Source of the DNA: an uncultured Erwinia sp.
GTDB taxonomy: Bacteria > Pseudomonadota > Gammaproteobacteria > Enterobacterales > Enterobacteriaceae
Reading direction: 5' to 3'
NCBI GenBank assembly: GCA_946221915.1
Contig: CAMIKG010000098.1
Coordinates: 1 to 11,334 of the forward strand
DNA length: 11,334 bases
Shown one piece after another: positions 1-7,900 of the stretch; positions within the stretch are counted from its first letter, which is position 1; each line of letters opens with the position of its first letter. The notes under the pieces are model-generated. The model did no database searches. It saw only the letters and a list, made by a program, of their open reading frames with translations, and had not been told where the DNA came from. A program made the translations under genes and the position numbers.

Positions 1-1
1 C

Positions 2-757
2 ATCGGCCATGAGGTGGTGGTGAGCTTCCTGGAGGGCGATCCGGACCAGCCGCTGATCACCGGGCGCACGTATCATGCCACCAACCCGACGCCGTATGTC
101 TTACCGGAACACAAAACCCGCACCACGCTGCGCACCGACACCCATAAAGGCAGCGGTTTCAACGAACTGCGCTTTGAAGATGAAGCAACACGCGAGCAGA
201 TTTACACCCATGCGCAGAAAGACATGGATACGGTGATTAACAATATCCATCGTCAGAGCGTAGGCCGCGACGAGCACCTCAGCGTGGCGCAGGATCGCTT
301 TCAGCGCATTGACCGCCACCACCACCGCACCGTGGGGCAGGATGATTTCGAGCAGATCGGTCAGGACCATCACCAGGCGATTGGCCGCCACTTTATTCAG
401 AGCATCACTCAGTCGTTTAAACGCTTTATTGGCGGCGGCGAGGTGACGCGCATTGACGGCAGCCGTCAGACCACGCTGAGTGGGTCGGAAGAGTCGCTGA
501 TCGGCGCGAGTCAGCGGGTGGTGGTGAATACCGACAGCTATCTGAAAGCCACCGATATTGTGCTGGAAGCCGGACAGTCACTGACGATTAAAGGCCCGGG
601 CGGCTTTATCAAAATCGACAGTGCGGGCATCACTATTCTCGGCAGCGTGGTGAAGATCAACGACGGCGGTGCGGCTGGCGCGGGAACGACGCCAGTCTCT
701 ATCGAACCGGAAACGCCAACCAAACCAACCCTGCCGGAAGCACCGGATCGGCGTTAA
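2..757 (+). CDS. vgrG: VgrG T6SS spike protein, C-terminal part (5' end outside window)
   Basis: VgrG trimers form the puncturing spike on the Hcp tube and carry effectors. The frame is open from base 2 with no start codon in view, so the gene begins upstream; the GTG at 14 is only an internal codon. The first residues (IGHEVVVSFLEGDPDQPLI) are the end of the gp5-like OB-fold domain. Next come the typical VgrG segment around NELRFEDE and a His/Gln-rich stretch, then the beta-helix needle of short repeating strands (QRVVVNTDSYL, IVLEAGQSLTIKG, AGITILGSVVKIN). The protein ends in a short Gly/Ala then Pro/Thr-rich tail with no toxin extension, so cargo should be carried by separate proteins. The stop lies 9 bases before the PAAR-lipase start, whose Shine-Dalgarno abuts this stop codon. 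Family assignment is firm; the N-terminal two thirds cannot be judged. Confidence 0.96.
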   Translation: MGHEVVVSFLEGDPDQPLITGRTYHATNPTPYVLPEHKTRTTLRTDTHKGSGFNELRFEDEATREQIYTHAQKDMDTVINNIHRQSVGRDEHLSVAQDRFQRIDRHHHRTVGQDDFEQIGQDHHQAIGRHFIQSITQSFKRFIGGGEVTRIDGSRQTTLSGSEESLIGASQRVVVNTDSYLKATDIVLEAGQSLTIKGPGGFIKIDSAGITILGSVVKINDGGAAGAGTTPVSIEPETPTKPTLPEAPDRR

Positions 758-763
758 GGAGAG
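758..763 (+). promoter_or_regulatory. Shine-Dalgarno of the PAAR-lipase gene
   Basis: GGAGAG starts immediately after the vgrG stop codon, with GGAG 5 bases before the ATG at 767. This fixes the start and suggests coupled translation of spike and effector. Confidence 0.75.
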
Positions 764-766
764 AGT

Positions 767-2140
767 ATGCCAGGCGCTGCACGTTTAGCGGACAGCTGTG
801 CCGGACACGGCTGTTTTCCCGCCACGCCGATTATCGCTGGCAGTGGCGATGTGATTATTAATGGCAAACCCGCGGCGCGTAAGGGCGATGCTGTATTACT
901 GCATGCCTGCCCGTGTCCGAATATGCCGCACGGCATTCATAGCCGGGCGATCTCTGCCGGTTCCGGCAGTGTGATCATCAACGGCAAGCTGGCGGCGCGT
1001 ATTGGCGACGCCATCGGCTGTGGCGGCTCGGTGGCGGCGGGCAGCGGTGATGTGATTATTGGTGATTCGCCATTGCAGTCGCCGGTGAAGGAGTGCGGGG
1101 CCACCTCGGCGAAAAGCCGTGCGCCGCTGCTGGCACTGACGCCGATGCTGCTGCCAGCAATTATGGAGTGGGCACAGACCGCCGAACTGCCCATTCTGGA
1201 TGACGCTCTGAGCGTGCTGCAGCGTAAAGATCGCTATCTGGCGCGCGCAAAGCTGGCGCAGGAAGCCGTCAGTTTGCCGGGTCTGAAGGATGCCGCCACC
1301 CGGCTGGCGTTTAATAACGACAGCATCCTGCGCGCCGAAGCGGCGCAGTATGTTTATGCCGTCGATGAAGTGGCGCGCGGCGCGCGGGATGTGCTGCCGA
1401 AAGCGCCGATCGGTCTCGATATCATCGATCCGGCGAGCATCCCCGGGCTGAAAGACGCCACGTTTACCGATGTGAAAAGTGGCTTCGGCTCAGCGCTGTT
1501 TAAGTCGGCGATTAATGGCGAAACCATGCTGACCTATCGCGGCACCAATAATGGCGTCACCGGCACCCAGGACTGGCTGACCAACGGCGGGCAGGGGATG
1601 GGGCTGGCGACCCAGCAGTACAACCAGGCGATGGATCTGGCGAAAGTAGTGAAGTATGCCCTGCCTGATTCGTCGCCGGTGATTGTCGGCCACTCGCTGG
1701 GCGGCGGGCTGGCCTCGGCGGCGGTCGGCGCGACCAAACTGCCGGGTTATACTTTTAATGCGGCGGGGTTACACGGCAAGACGCTCGCCCGCGCGGATGG
1801 CGCCAGTCTCGCAGATACCGCAGCGCTGATTAAGACCCAGGCGGTGGATGGCGAAATACTCACCATGGCGCAGACCTGGGGCAAAGCTGCAGTACCAGGA
1901 CTGCTCTCTGGCGCAGGGGCGCTGATTGGCGGCTCGGCAGGCGCGGTGATTGGCGCCGTGGCGGGCATCGGCGCGTTGCTCGGCGGCGGCTTGCCGGGGG
2001 CGGCGGGCGAGATGATGTCGCTGCCCGCGTCAGGCGGTTCACCGCTGGCGCGGCATGGTATGGATCAGGTGATCGCCGGGATTGAGAGCCAGAAGAAAGA
2101 GGACATCGGTAAGATCACCACGACGCTCAAGGGGTTCTGA
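767..2140 (+). CDS. PAAR-domain T6SS phospholipase/lipase effector (Tle-type)
   Basis: A 457-residue specialised effector. Residues 1 to about 100 are a PAAR domain: CAGHGC near the N-terminus, then repeated GSGDVIING / GSGSVIING / GSGDVIIGD hairpins and a Cys/His-rich middle (HACPCPNMPH), consistent with a metal-stabilised cone that caps VgrG. From about residue 145 the protein is an alpha/beta-hydrolase of lipase-3 type. The nucleophile elbow GHSLGG is at 308-313 (Ser310), a candidate acid is Asp361 in VDGEILT, and the likely catalytic His is His430 in RHGMDQVI. Between Asp361 and His430 lies a Gly/Ala-rich hydrophobic stretch, about 379-408, which could insert into membrane. The expected role is hydrolysis of membrane phospholipid in the target cell. 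The next gene overlaps by one base and encodes the probable immunity protein. The PAAR and lipase calls are firm; substrate and catalytic acid are inferred. Confidence 0.92.
   Translation: MPGAARLADSCAGHGCFPATPIIAGSGDVIINGKPAARKGDAVLLHACPCPNMPHGIHSRAISAGSGSVIINGKLAARIGDAIGCGGSVAAGSGDVIIGDSPLQSPVKECGATSAKSRAPLLALTPMLLPAIMEWAQTAELPILDDALSVLQRKDRYLARAKLAQEAVSLPGLKDAATRLAFNNDSILRAEAAQYVYAVDEVARGARDVLPKAPIGLDIIDPASIPGLKDATFTDVKSGFGSALFKSAINGETMLTYRGTNNGVTGTQDWLTNGGQGMGLATQQYNQAMDLAKVVKYALPDSSPVIVGHSLGGGLASAAVGATKLPGYTFNAAGLHGKTLARADGASLADTAALIKTQAVDGEILTMAQTWGKAAVPGLLSGAGALIGGSAGAVIGAVAGIGALLGGGLPGAAGEMMSLPASGGSPLARHGMDQVIAGIESQKKEDIGKITTTLKGF
2129..2134 (+). promoter_or_regulatory. Shine-Dalgarno for full-length Tli-type protein
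   Basis: AAGGGG lies inside the last codons of the lipase gene, 5 bases before the ATG at 2140. That ATG shares one base with the lipase TGA (TGATG), which implies translational coupling. Confidence 0.6.
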
Positions 2141-2919
2141 TGCGATGGTTACACAAGTACAAATGGATAGCCGTACTGCTCAGCGGGTTGCTGTCCGCCT
2201 GTCAGGCTGGAGGAAAAAGTATGCAGGCCAGTGAATTATTCGCGCCGCCGATGGCGGCATTGCTGCACACCATTCGTCAGGGTGATGAAGCGCAGGCGCG
2301 GCGCTTACTGGCCGACGGACTGGATTTGAATGTTCACGGCAAAGACGGCATTCCGCCGCTGCTGTGGCTGATCTATGAAACCCACGATAAAGCCGCCGTA
2401 CAGCTGGCGTTAAAGCTGGGTGCGGATGCCAATTTTAAAGATGGCGCTGGCGACAGCGCGGTGAACTGGGTGGCAGGTGGCAAAGATCCTGACTGGCTGC
2501 GCATCATCCTGGATGCGGGCGGCGATCCCAACAGTATCGATCGCAACGGTCAGCCTGCTCTGTTCAGCGCCATCGGCGAAGAGCGCTGGGCGGATATCGA
2601 ACTGCTGACGCAGCGCGGCGCGGACCTGAACAAGCAGGACAAACTGCAGCGTAACAGCGCGCTGTATGCCGCCTATATCAATCAGTATCAGATAGCCCAC
2701 TGGCTGATTGAAAAGGACGCCAGTGTGAACGGTTATGACAGCGTCGGCGCGGATCTGGCGTGGGTGGTGTACGACGCGCAGTCGATTATGTCGCCGGATT
2801 CGCCACGCTATGTCTGGCTGCGCAAAGTGAAGCAGCAACTGGAACAGCAGGGCAGAACGTTTCCGCCGCTGTCACCGCGTGATGTCCAGGCGCGGCGCGC
2901 GCAGGGTGAAAAACTCTAA
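2140..2919 (+). CDS. Ankyrin-repeat lipoprotein, probable immunity protein of the PAAR-lipase (Tli-type)
   Basis: A 259-residue protein. It starts with a basic end (MRWLHKYK), a hydrophobic helix and a lipobox LSAC at 18-21, so Cys21 should be lipidated; the following residue is Gln, which favours the outer membrane. The rest is about five ankyrin repeats, approximately 38-70, 71-104, 105-137, 138-170 and 171-200, recognised by the recurring LL..GAD.N..D pattern (LKLGADANFKD, LTQRGADLNKQD, IEKDASVNGYD). Ankyrin lipoproteins encoded directly after PAAR-lipases are the known immunity partners of Tle phospholipases, and a periplasmic location fits an enzyme that attacks membranes. An in-frame ATG at 2221 (Met28) has its own strong ribosome binding site and would give a 232-residue form without the signal peptide. 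The immunity role rests on context and family, not on a test. Confidence 0.88.
   Translation: MRWLHKYKWIAVLLSGLLSACQAGGKSMQASELFAPPMAALLHTIRQGDEAQARRLLADGLDLNVHGKDGIPPLLWLIYETHDKAAVQLALKLGADANFKDGAGDSAVNWVAGGKDPDWLRIILDAGGDPNSIDRNGQPALFSAIGEERWADIELLTQRGADLNKQDKLQRNSALYAAYINQYQIAHWLIEKDASVNGYDSVGADLAWVVYDAQSIMSPDSPRYVWLRKVKQQLEQQGRTFPPLSPRDVQARRAQGEKL
2209..2223 (+). promoter_or_regulatory. Internal ribosome binding site and alternative start in the Tli-type gene
   Basis: GGAGG at 2209-2213 is followed by a 7-base spacer and ATG at 2221-2223, in frame as Met28. This is a better Shine-Dalgarno than the one serving the annotated start. It sits just after the lipobox Cys21, exactly where initiation would remove the export signal and leave the ankyrin domain intact. 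Confidence 0.7.
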
Positions 2920-2937
2920 ACTTGTTTGCCGCTGTTG

Positions 2938-2971
2938 TGGCCCTTTTGCGCAGTATGGCGGCGAAAGGCCA
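2938..2971 (+). other. Imperfect hairpin after the Tli-type gene
   Basis: TGGCC (2938-2942) pairs with GGCCA (2967-2971). TTT (2944-2946) pairs with AAA (2964-2966) after a one-base bulge, followed by one G-U and two G-C pairs. This gives about 11 pairs and an 11-base loop. It starts 19 bases after the stop codon. A T-rich stretch (CTCTTTT, 2984-2990) follows only 12 bases later, so it is not a standard intrinsic terminator. It could act as an attenuator or mRNA stabiliser. The rest of the 143-base gap shows no clear promoter or gene. Confidence 0.35.
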
Positions 2972-3062
2972 CAGCCAGCGTCCCTCTTTTCGTACCTTTA
3001 ACTTTCTGACCCGCGTCCGCCGCCTGGCCGGGCGCTGATCTCTCTATTTCGATCACAACACT

Positions 3063-4016
3063 ATGACGACAACCGGCCTTTCCCTGTTTGCGGTAAGCCA
3101 GCGTTTCGCGTTGCCGCTTTATGCGCTGATCGACCCGCTGGTCTACCCGGCGCTGCCCGCATTCTGGCGTGCCTTTCAGCCGCGTGCTGAGCACCTGTGG
3201 CAAACCCTGCAGTTTACTGATGCCGCCGCCGACTGGCAGCCCGCCGCACCGATGGTGGTGCAAATCGACGAGGGCGGCCCCGGTGAAACGCTGCTGCACT
3301 GGCTGCAGGATACCCAGCAGCCACAGCATCACGGCATCGTGCTGATGCACAGCAATCTGCCACTGGCAGCCATTCGCGAGCACTGGCAACAGCGCATCCG
3401 CTGCCACTATCCGGACGAGACCTGCGCGCTGTGGCGCAGCTGGTCGCCGTCGCTGCTGCGCCAGTGGTGGCCAACGATGAATGCCGAACAGCAGCAGGCG
3501 TTTGCCGCCGGGCTGCATGCGCTCTGGCTGCCGCTGGAGAGCAGCGAGGCAGGCGAATGCTGCTATCAGCCGCTGTGGGCAAATGACACCACCAGCGAAA
3601 ACCCGCCGGACTATCGCATCGCGCTTAGCCGCTACCAGTTTTACCTGCTGGCGGATGAAAACCGCCTGCACCGGCTGGCAAATATGCTGTGGCTGCATGC
3701 CATTCAGTTTTATCGCGAAGAACTGGCTATCGAACAGGTGAAAAGCCGTTTTCTCAGCGGTATTGCCGCCGCAGAAAATCGCTATCCGCATGCCTCCGGC
3801 GAAGAGTGTGAAGGCTGGTCGGCACATCGCTGGCTGCTGGGCAGCGAGTTTTATCTGCATCCGCAATTTGTACACCTGACCCAGCGTTACCCGCTCGGCG
3901 AAAGCCTGCGGATATTCAAATCCGATCCCGCGCAGGTGGAGGATGTCCGCCTGAACTATCACCGTCCCGGCTGGATGCGCGGCGAATTAGCCGATTTAAC
4001 GGAGAACACAGCGTGA
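3063..4016 (+). CDS. DUF4123 domain protein, T6SS effector chaperone/adaptor (first copy)
   Basis: A 317-residue soluble protein with no signal peptide. DUF4123 proteins (Tap/TEC adaptors) bind a T6SS effector and help load it on VgrG. Visible family features are the N-terminal YALIDPLVYPALP segment, a core where a small residue and hydrophobics precede a helix (GIVLMHSNLPLAAIREHW), and the Trp-rich FRFYDP-equivalent region, here ALWRSWSPSLLRQWW. The C-terminal half, from about residue 185, is helical and divergent, probably the cargo-specific part. ATG 3063 is the only good start after the in-frame TGA at 3036-3038, but there is no clear Shine-Dalgarno. The stop overlaps the next gene (GTGA). 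Which effector it serves, Rhs or lipase, is unknown; the order suggests Rhs. Confidence 0.8.
   Translation: MTTTGLSLFAVSQRFALPLYALIDPLVYPALPAFWRAFQPRAEHLWQTLQFTDAAADWQPAAPMVVQIDEGGPGETLLHWLQDTQQPQHHGIVLMHSNLPLAAIREHWQQRIRCHYPDETCALWRSWSPSLLRQWWPTMNAEQQQAFAAGLHALWLPLESSEAGECCYQPLWANDTTSENPPDYRIALSRYQFYLLADENRLHRLANMLWLHAIQFYREELAIEQVKSRFLSGIAAAENRYPHASGEECEGWSAHRWLLGSEFYLHPQFVHLTQRYPLGESLRIFKSDPAQVEDVRLNYHRPGWMRGELADLTENTA
4001..4004 (+). promoter_or_regulatory. Shine-Dalgarno supporting a GTG start
   Basis: GGAG lies 8 bases before GTG 4013-4015. The GTG overlaps the upstream TGA at 4014-4016, so the two DUF4123 genes are probably translationally coupled. Confidence 0.65.
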
Positions 4017-4930
4017 CCCTGTCTCAAACCTTTCTGCAACTCAAACCTGAAACGGAAGCTGACTGGCTAAGCAAGCTGGCGGAAGGTGGCTGCTTTGTGG
4101 TGGCCGAGGCCGCGATTAACGATGCCGTACCCTGGCTGGCCGAGCGCTGGGGCGGCAGCCTTGAGCAGACACGCCTGTACTGGGGCGAAAGCGGGCGCAT
4201 TCATGCCTCGATTTCCCCTTACTGCATCCCGGCGAACCCGACCAACTGGCCGCAGCTGCGCGAGCATCTGCTGACCCAGCAGGGCTGGGGCATCGGCATT
4301 CAGCTGGAGTGGTTTATGCGCACGCTGTCGCCGCTCGATCAGTTACTGGATCTGGTGAAACACCTGCGCCAGTGGAGCCTGGTGGAAACCCAGGACGGTG
4401 AAAACGCCATTTTGCGTATCAGCGACTGGCAGGTAATCACGCCGCTGCTGGCGGCCAGCACGGTGAATGAAGCAACGTCGTTTTATGGTCCGGTGGCGAC
4501 TTTCTGGCAGCTCGGCGGCCAGGGCAATGCCGACAGCCTGACGCTGACCCGGCGTGAATATGTCGCCCAGCCTCTGGTGATGCCGCGCCAGCTCAGCGAC
4601 CCGCAGTGGCAGGCGATTCTCGCGCCATCGGACAACCGCGTGCTGGTGCGCTACAGCGAACATCTGCGCCAGTACCATCCGCGCTGGCGCGAGGCCGATG
4701 AAGCGGCGCTGACTGAATTTATTGTCCAGCAACGCGCGCAGGCGCAGCAGCACGGTTTCAACAACGACCGCGATATTGTGCGCTACCTGGCGCTGGCGAC
4801 GGAACTCGAACCCGCATTTATCGCCAGCGACTGGGCGCAGCCTATTTTGCAGCAGGCGGAATATATCGGTACGGAAAGCCGTATGGACCGGCTGTACCGC
4901 AGGGCGATTGAACAACTGGATAAGGCATAA
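4013..4930 (+). CDS. DUF4123 domain protein, T6SS effector chaperone/adaptor (second copy)
   Basis: A 305-residue protein with a GTG start that overlaps the first DUF4123 gene. The family pattern is clearer here: FVVAEAAINDAVPWLAE, then RLYWGESGRIHASISPY, a WGIGIQLEW strand, an LVKHLRQWSLVE helix, LRISDWQVITPLLAAS and GPVATFWQLGG. This is the usual DUF4123 order of strand, conserved helix, then the R..D....LL box. After about residue 190 comes a helical Gln/Arg-rich C-terminal extension (EFIVQQRAQAQQHGFNNDRD) of a type often seen in these adaptors. It ends 21 bases before the rhs start, so it is the best candidate for the dedicated Rhs loader. The two copies share a fold but are not close in sequence. 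Confidence 0.85.
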   Translation: MTLSQTFLQLKPETEADWLSKLAEGGCFVVAEAAINDAVPWLAERWGGSLEQTRLYWGESGRIHASISPYCIPANPTNWPQLREHLLTQQGWGIGIQLEWFMRTLSPLDQLLDLVKHLRQWSLVETQDGENAILRISDWQVITPLLAASTVNEATSFYGPVATFWQLGGQGNADSLTLTRREYVAQPLVMPRQLSDPQWQAILAPSDNRVLVRYSEHLRQYHPRWREADEAALTEFIVQQRAQAQQHGFNNDRDIVRYLALATELEPAFIASDWAQPILQQAEYIGTESRMDRLYRRAIEQLDKA

Positions 4931-4937
4931 CAAGAAA

Positions 4938-4944
4938 AAGGAAG
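4938..4944 (+). promoter_or_regulatory. Shine-Dalgarno of the rhs gene
   Basis: AAGGAAG lies 7 bases before the ATG at 4952, in the 21-base gap after the second DUF4123 gene. It supports this start over later internal ATGs. Confidence 0.65.
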
Positions 4945-4951
4945 CCGTTTT

Positions 4952-7900
4952 ATGAGTGAGAATAAACAGGCGGTGCTCTACACCAGCGATGAGGCTGCAG
5001 CGCAAAAATTTACGACGAATAACATTATTCCAGGCGGCTGTGAGTCGTGTGCCTGCGAGGTCCTTATTCATTACCACTATGATTCCGGAAAACCTGTTCC
5101 TGATGCGCCATTTGTCCTTACCGACAGTCAAAACCACAAAACTGAAGGAAAGACCGATGCCAACGGTCGTTGTTTTATCTACAACATGGGCTGCGGTAAC
5201 TATGAATTGTTAATCGATGAAGGCTCTGACGAATTCACGCCGAAAGAAACCGTTGAAAATAACCCGGTGCTGCAGGCTAATCCGGATTATGCAGTACTGG
5301 CAGGGGAATATTTCACCCTGTTTATTCTGCTGCGTAAGCTGGGGCTACTGGAGTATGACGCTGACCACAGTAACGATAACTACGTCGATATTGATAACAG
5401 TGGCTTCCTTGGCGGAATATTCAATTCCGTACCTGATGAGTACCGCAAAGCCTGGAATCGCTTTCATGAACTTGATAGTAAAATCAATCGTGGCAGCATC
5501 GAGCTAAAGCGGGCGATTAATAAAATCCACCACAGCCTGGCAGCAGAAATAGCGGACAAAACTGACGACGATAACAGCGCGGTATTGCTGTTTTGCGAAA
5601 TCGCGCTCGGCTTTATTCCCGTGGTGGGGCAGGCGATGGATGTCTACTCCATCGGTGAGTGGAGCTGGAATAGCTATGAAAACCCGGCGTTGCTGGATGA
5701 CAACCTGCATGTTGCTGATGGTGCGCTCTGTGTTATCGGCCTGATCCCTGGTTTAGGGGACGCATTAAAAGTCGCTGGCCGAGCCATTATCAAAGCCCTT
5801 CGCAAAACCGGTATCACTGATGCCGGAGCCATCCAGCACGCTATGAAAGTTATCCGTAGTCTCTCCGATGGCAATCTTGTGCAGTGGCTGATCAAGATGC
5901 GTAGCAAGCTGCAGGAGTATGGCGCTAAGGGCAAAAAGCTGCTGCAGGATATCCATGCTGCACTGTTCAAAGTGCTGAATGATTCGGCGAAGAATAATGA
6001 CTGGATTGTCTCGCTGATGAAAGACAGCTTTAAGGCGATGGTGATAGCCATTGGCAAGCTGATTGAAAAATATGACCGCGTGCTGGATGAGATCGGCAAG
6101 ATGGTCAATGAGTTTATTGGCAAAGTTGTCACCCGCGTACCGGGATCGAGCAAACCTAAAGGAAGTAATAATCTTAAGAACGCCAATGGTGAATCTGCTG
6201 CAACGGAATCGCATAATGCCGGAACGGCTAAGGATAATGAGCCTGCCGATAGTACGGCGAAGAAAAAGCAAGCGGAAGAGCAGGATAAACAGTGCACAGC
6301 CGGGAAAGATAGCTGTCAGACCGAAGGTGAACCCGTCGATATGGCCACCGGCGCGGTGGTCGACTGGCGTACCGATTTCACCCTGTCAGGTTTGCTGCCG
6401 CTGCCGTTTAAGCGCTATTACCGCTCGGCGGGTGAACGCATTCCGGGTCTGCTGGGACGGCTGTGGCGCAGCAACTGGGATATCCAGCTCTCGCTGGATA
6501 ACGGCATCGTCACGCTGACCGACGGTGAATTTAACCAGGCTGTTTTCGCCCTGCCGCTGGAAGGGGAAACTGAACGCGCCGCATCCAACCCGCAGTGGCG
6601 ACTGACGCGTCAGCAGGGCCAGCTGCGTCTAATCAATCTCGATGGCACCCGTTACAGTTTCGATCATGCCCTGGGTAAACAGCTGTGTCTGACGGCCATG
6701 GAAAACCGTGCCGGGCAACGCATCAACTTCCTGTGGGAGCGCAGTGCGCTGCGCTGGCTGGAGCTGCCGGACGGCCGGCTGGTGCATGTCGAAACGGCTC
6801 ATCAGCGTATTACCAGCCTGACCCTGTGCGATGCCGCGCGCCAGCCGATTAAAACCCTTGCCAGTTATCGCTACGATCAACAGGGTTATCTGCTGAGTGT
6901 GCGTGCCGGGGAAGGGCGTAACTTTGATTACCAGTGGTCGCCGGAAGGCTGGTTGCTGCGCTGGAACGACCTGTCGCAGACCTGGGTGGAACACACTTAT
7001 GATGAACAGGGACGCTCGATCAAAGACCAGGCGGCAGGCGGCTACTGGGATGGCCGCTTTGTCTGGGACGATGAGAAGCTGACCGGGCACTACTACAGTG
7101 GTTTCGGTGGCGTCACCAGCTATGTGCGCGATGCGCGCAACAATATTCTCTGCCGCCGCGAGCCTGACGGCGGTGAAACCCACTTCGAATGGATTGATAA
7201 CCAGCTGGTAGCGCAGACAGATGCGCTGGGCAATCGCACCGAATTTACCCGCAACGACTGGGGACAGATCACCAGCGTCACGCTGCCGAATGGCGCAGTG
7301 CATCGTTACGAATATGATGACAGCGGACAACTGCTGGCCTATACCAATCCGCTCGGCAGCAGCTGGAGCTATCAGCGTAATGCGCTCGGCCAGCTGCAAG
7401 CGAGCGTTGATGCCGAAGGGCGCGCCTGGCAGTACAGCTGGAATACGCAGGGGCAGCTGGTCAGCGCCACCGCGCCAGACGGCATAGCGCAACACTACCA
7501 CTACAATGCGCGCGGACTGCTGCAGAGGCTGGAGCCGGATAATGCACCTGCCGTCACCTTTTGGTATGACAGCCAGGATCGCCTGACTGAACGCCATATC
7601 GCGCGTGAAGAGGGCGTGCTGATCCGCCGCTGGGAATATCAGAGCGGACGCGAGGCGCCAGCGAAAGTCATCTATGAAGATGGCACGGAAACCCGCTTCA
7701 GCTACGACATCGAAGGCAACCTGACCGCCGTCACAGACGCGCTCGGTCAGAGCCACCTGTTTTGCTATGGCGCATTCGATAACCTGACGGAAGTCACCGA
7801 CCCGCTGGGCGCCACGGTGCGTTATCACTATAACGCCGAATCTGAATTCGCTGGCGTCACCAACAGCCATAACCAGAGCTGGCAGTACCGCTTTGACCAC

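Noticed and set aside
2984..2990. Possible intrinsic terminator after the Tli-type gene
   Set aside because: The T-rich stretch is 12 bases beyond the hairpin and interrupted by C residues, so the geometry does not fit a rho-independent terminator.
2955..3038. 27-codon frame (MAAKGHSQRPSF...) before the first DUF4123 gene
   Set aside because: It has no Shine-Dalgarno, no recognisable similarity, and a start inside a hairpin loop. Kept only as a note within the gap finding.
2916..3962. Long open frame on the - strand (348 codons)
   Set aside because: It is antisense to the first DUF4123 gene, its protein resembles no known family, and the + strand gene has family motifs and operon linkage. 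GC-rich coding DNA often leaves such open antisense frames.
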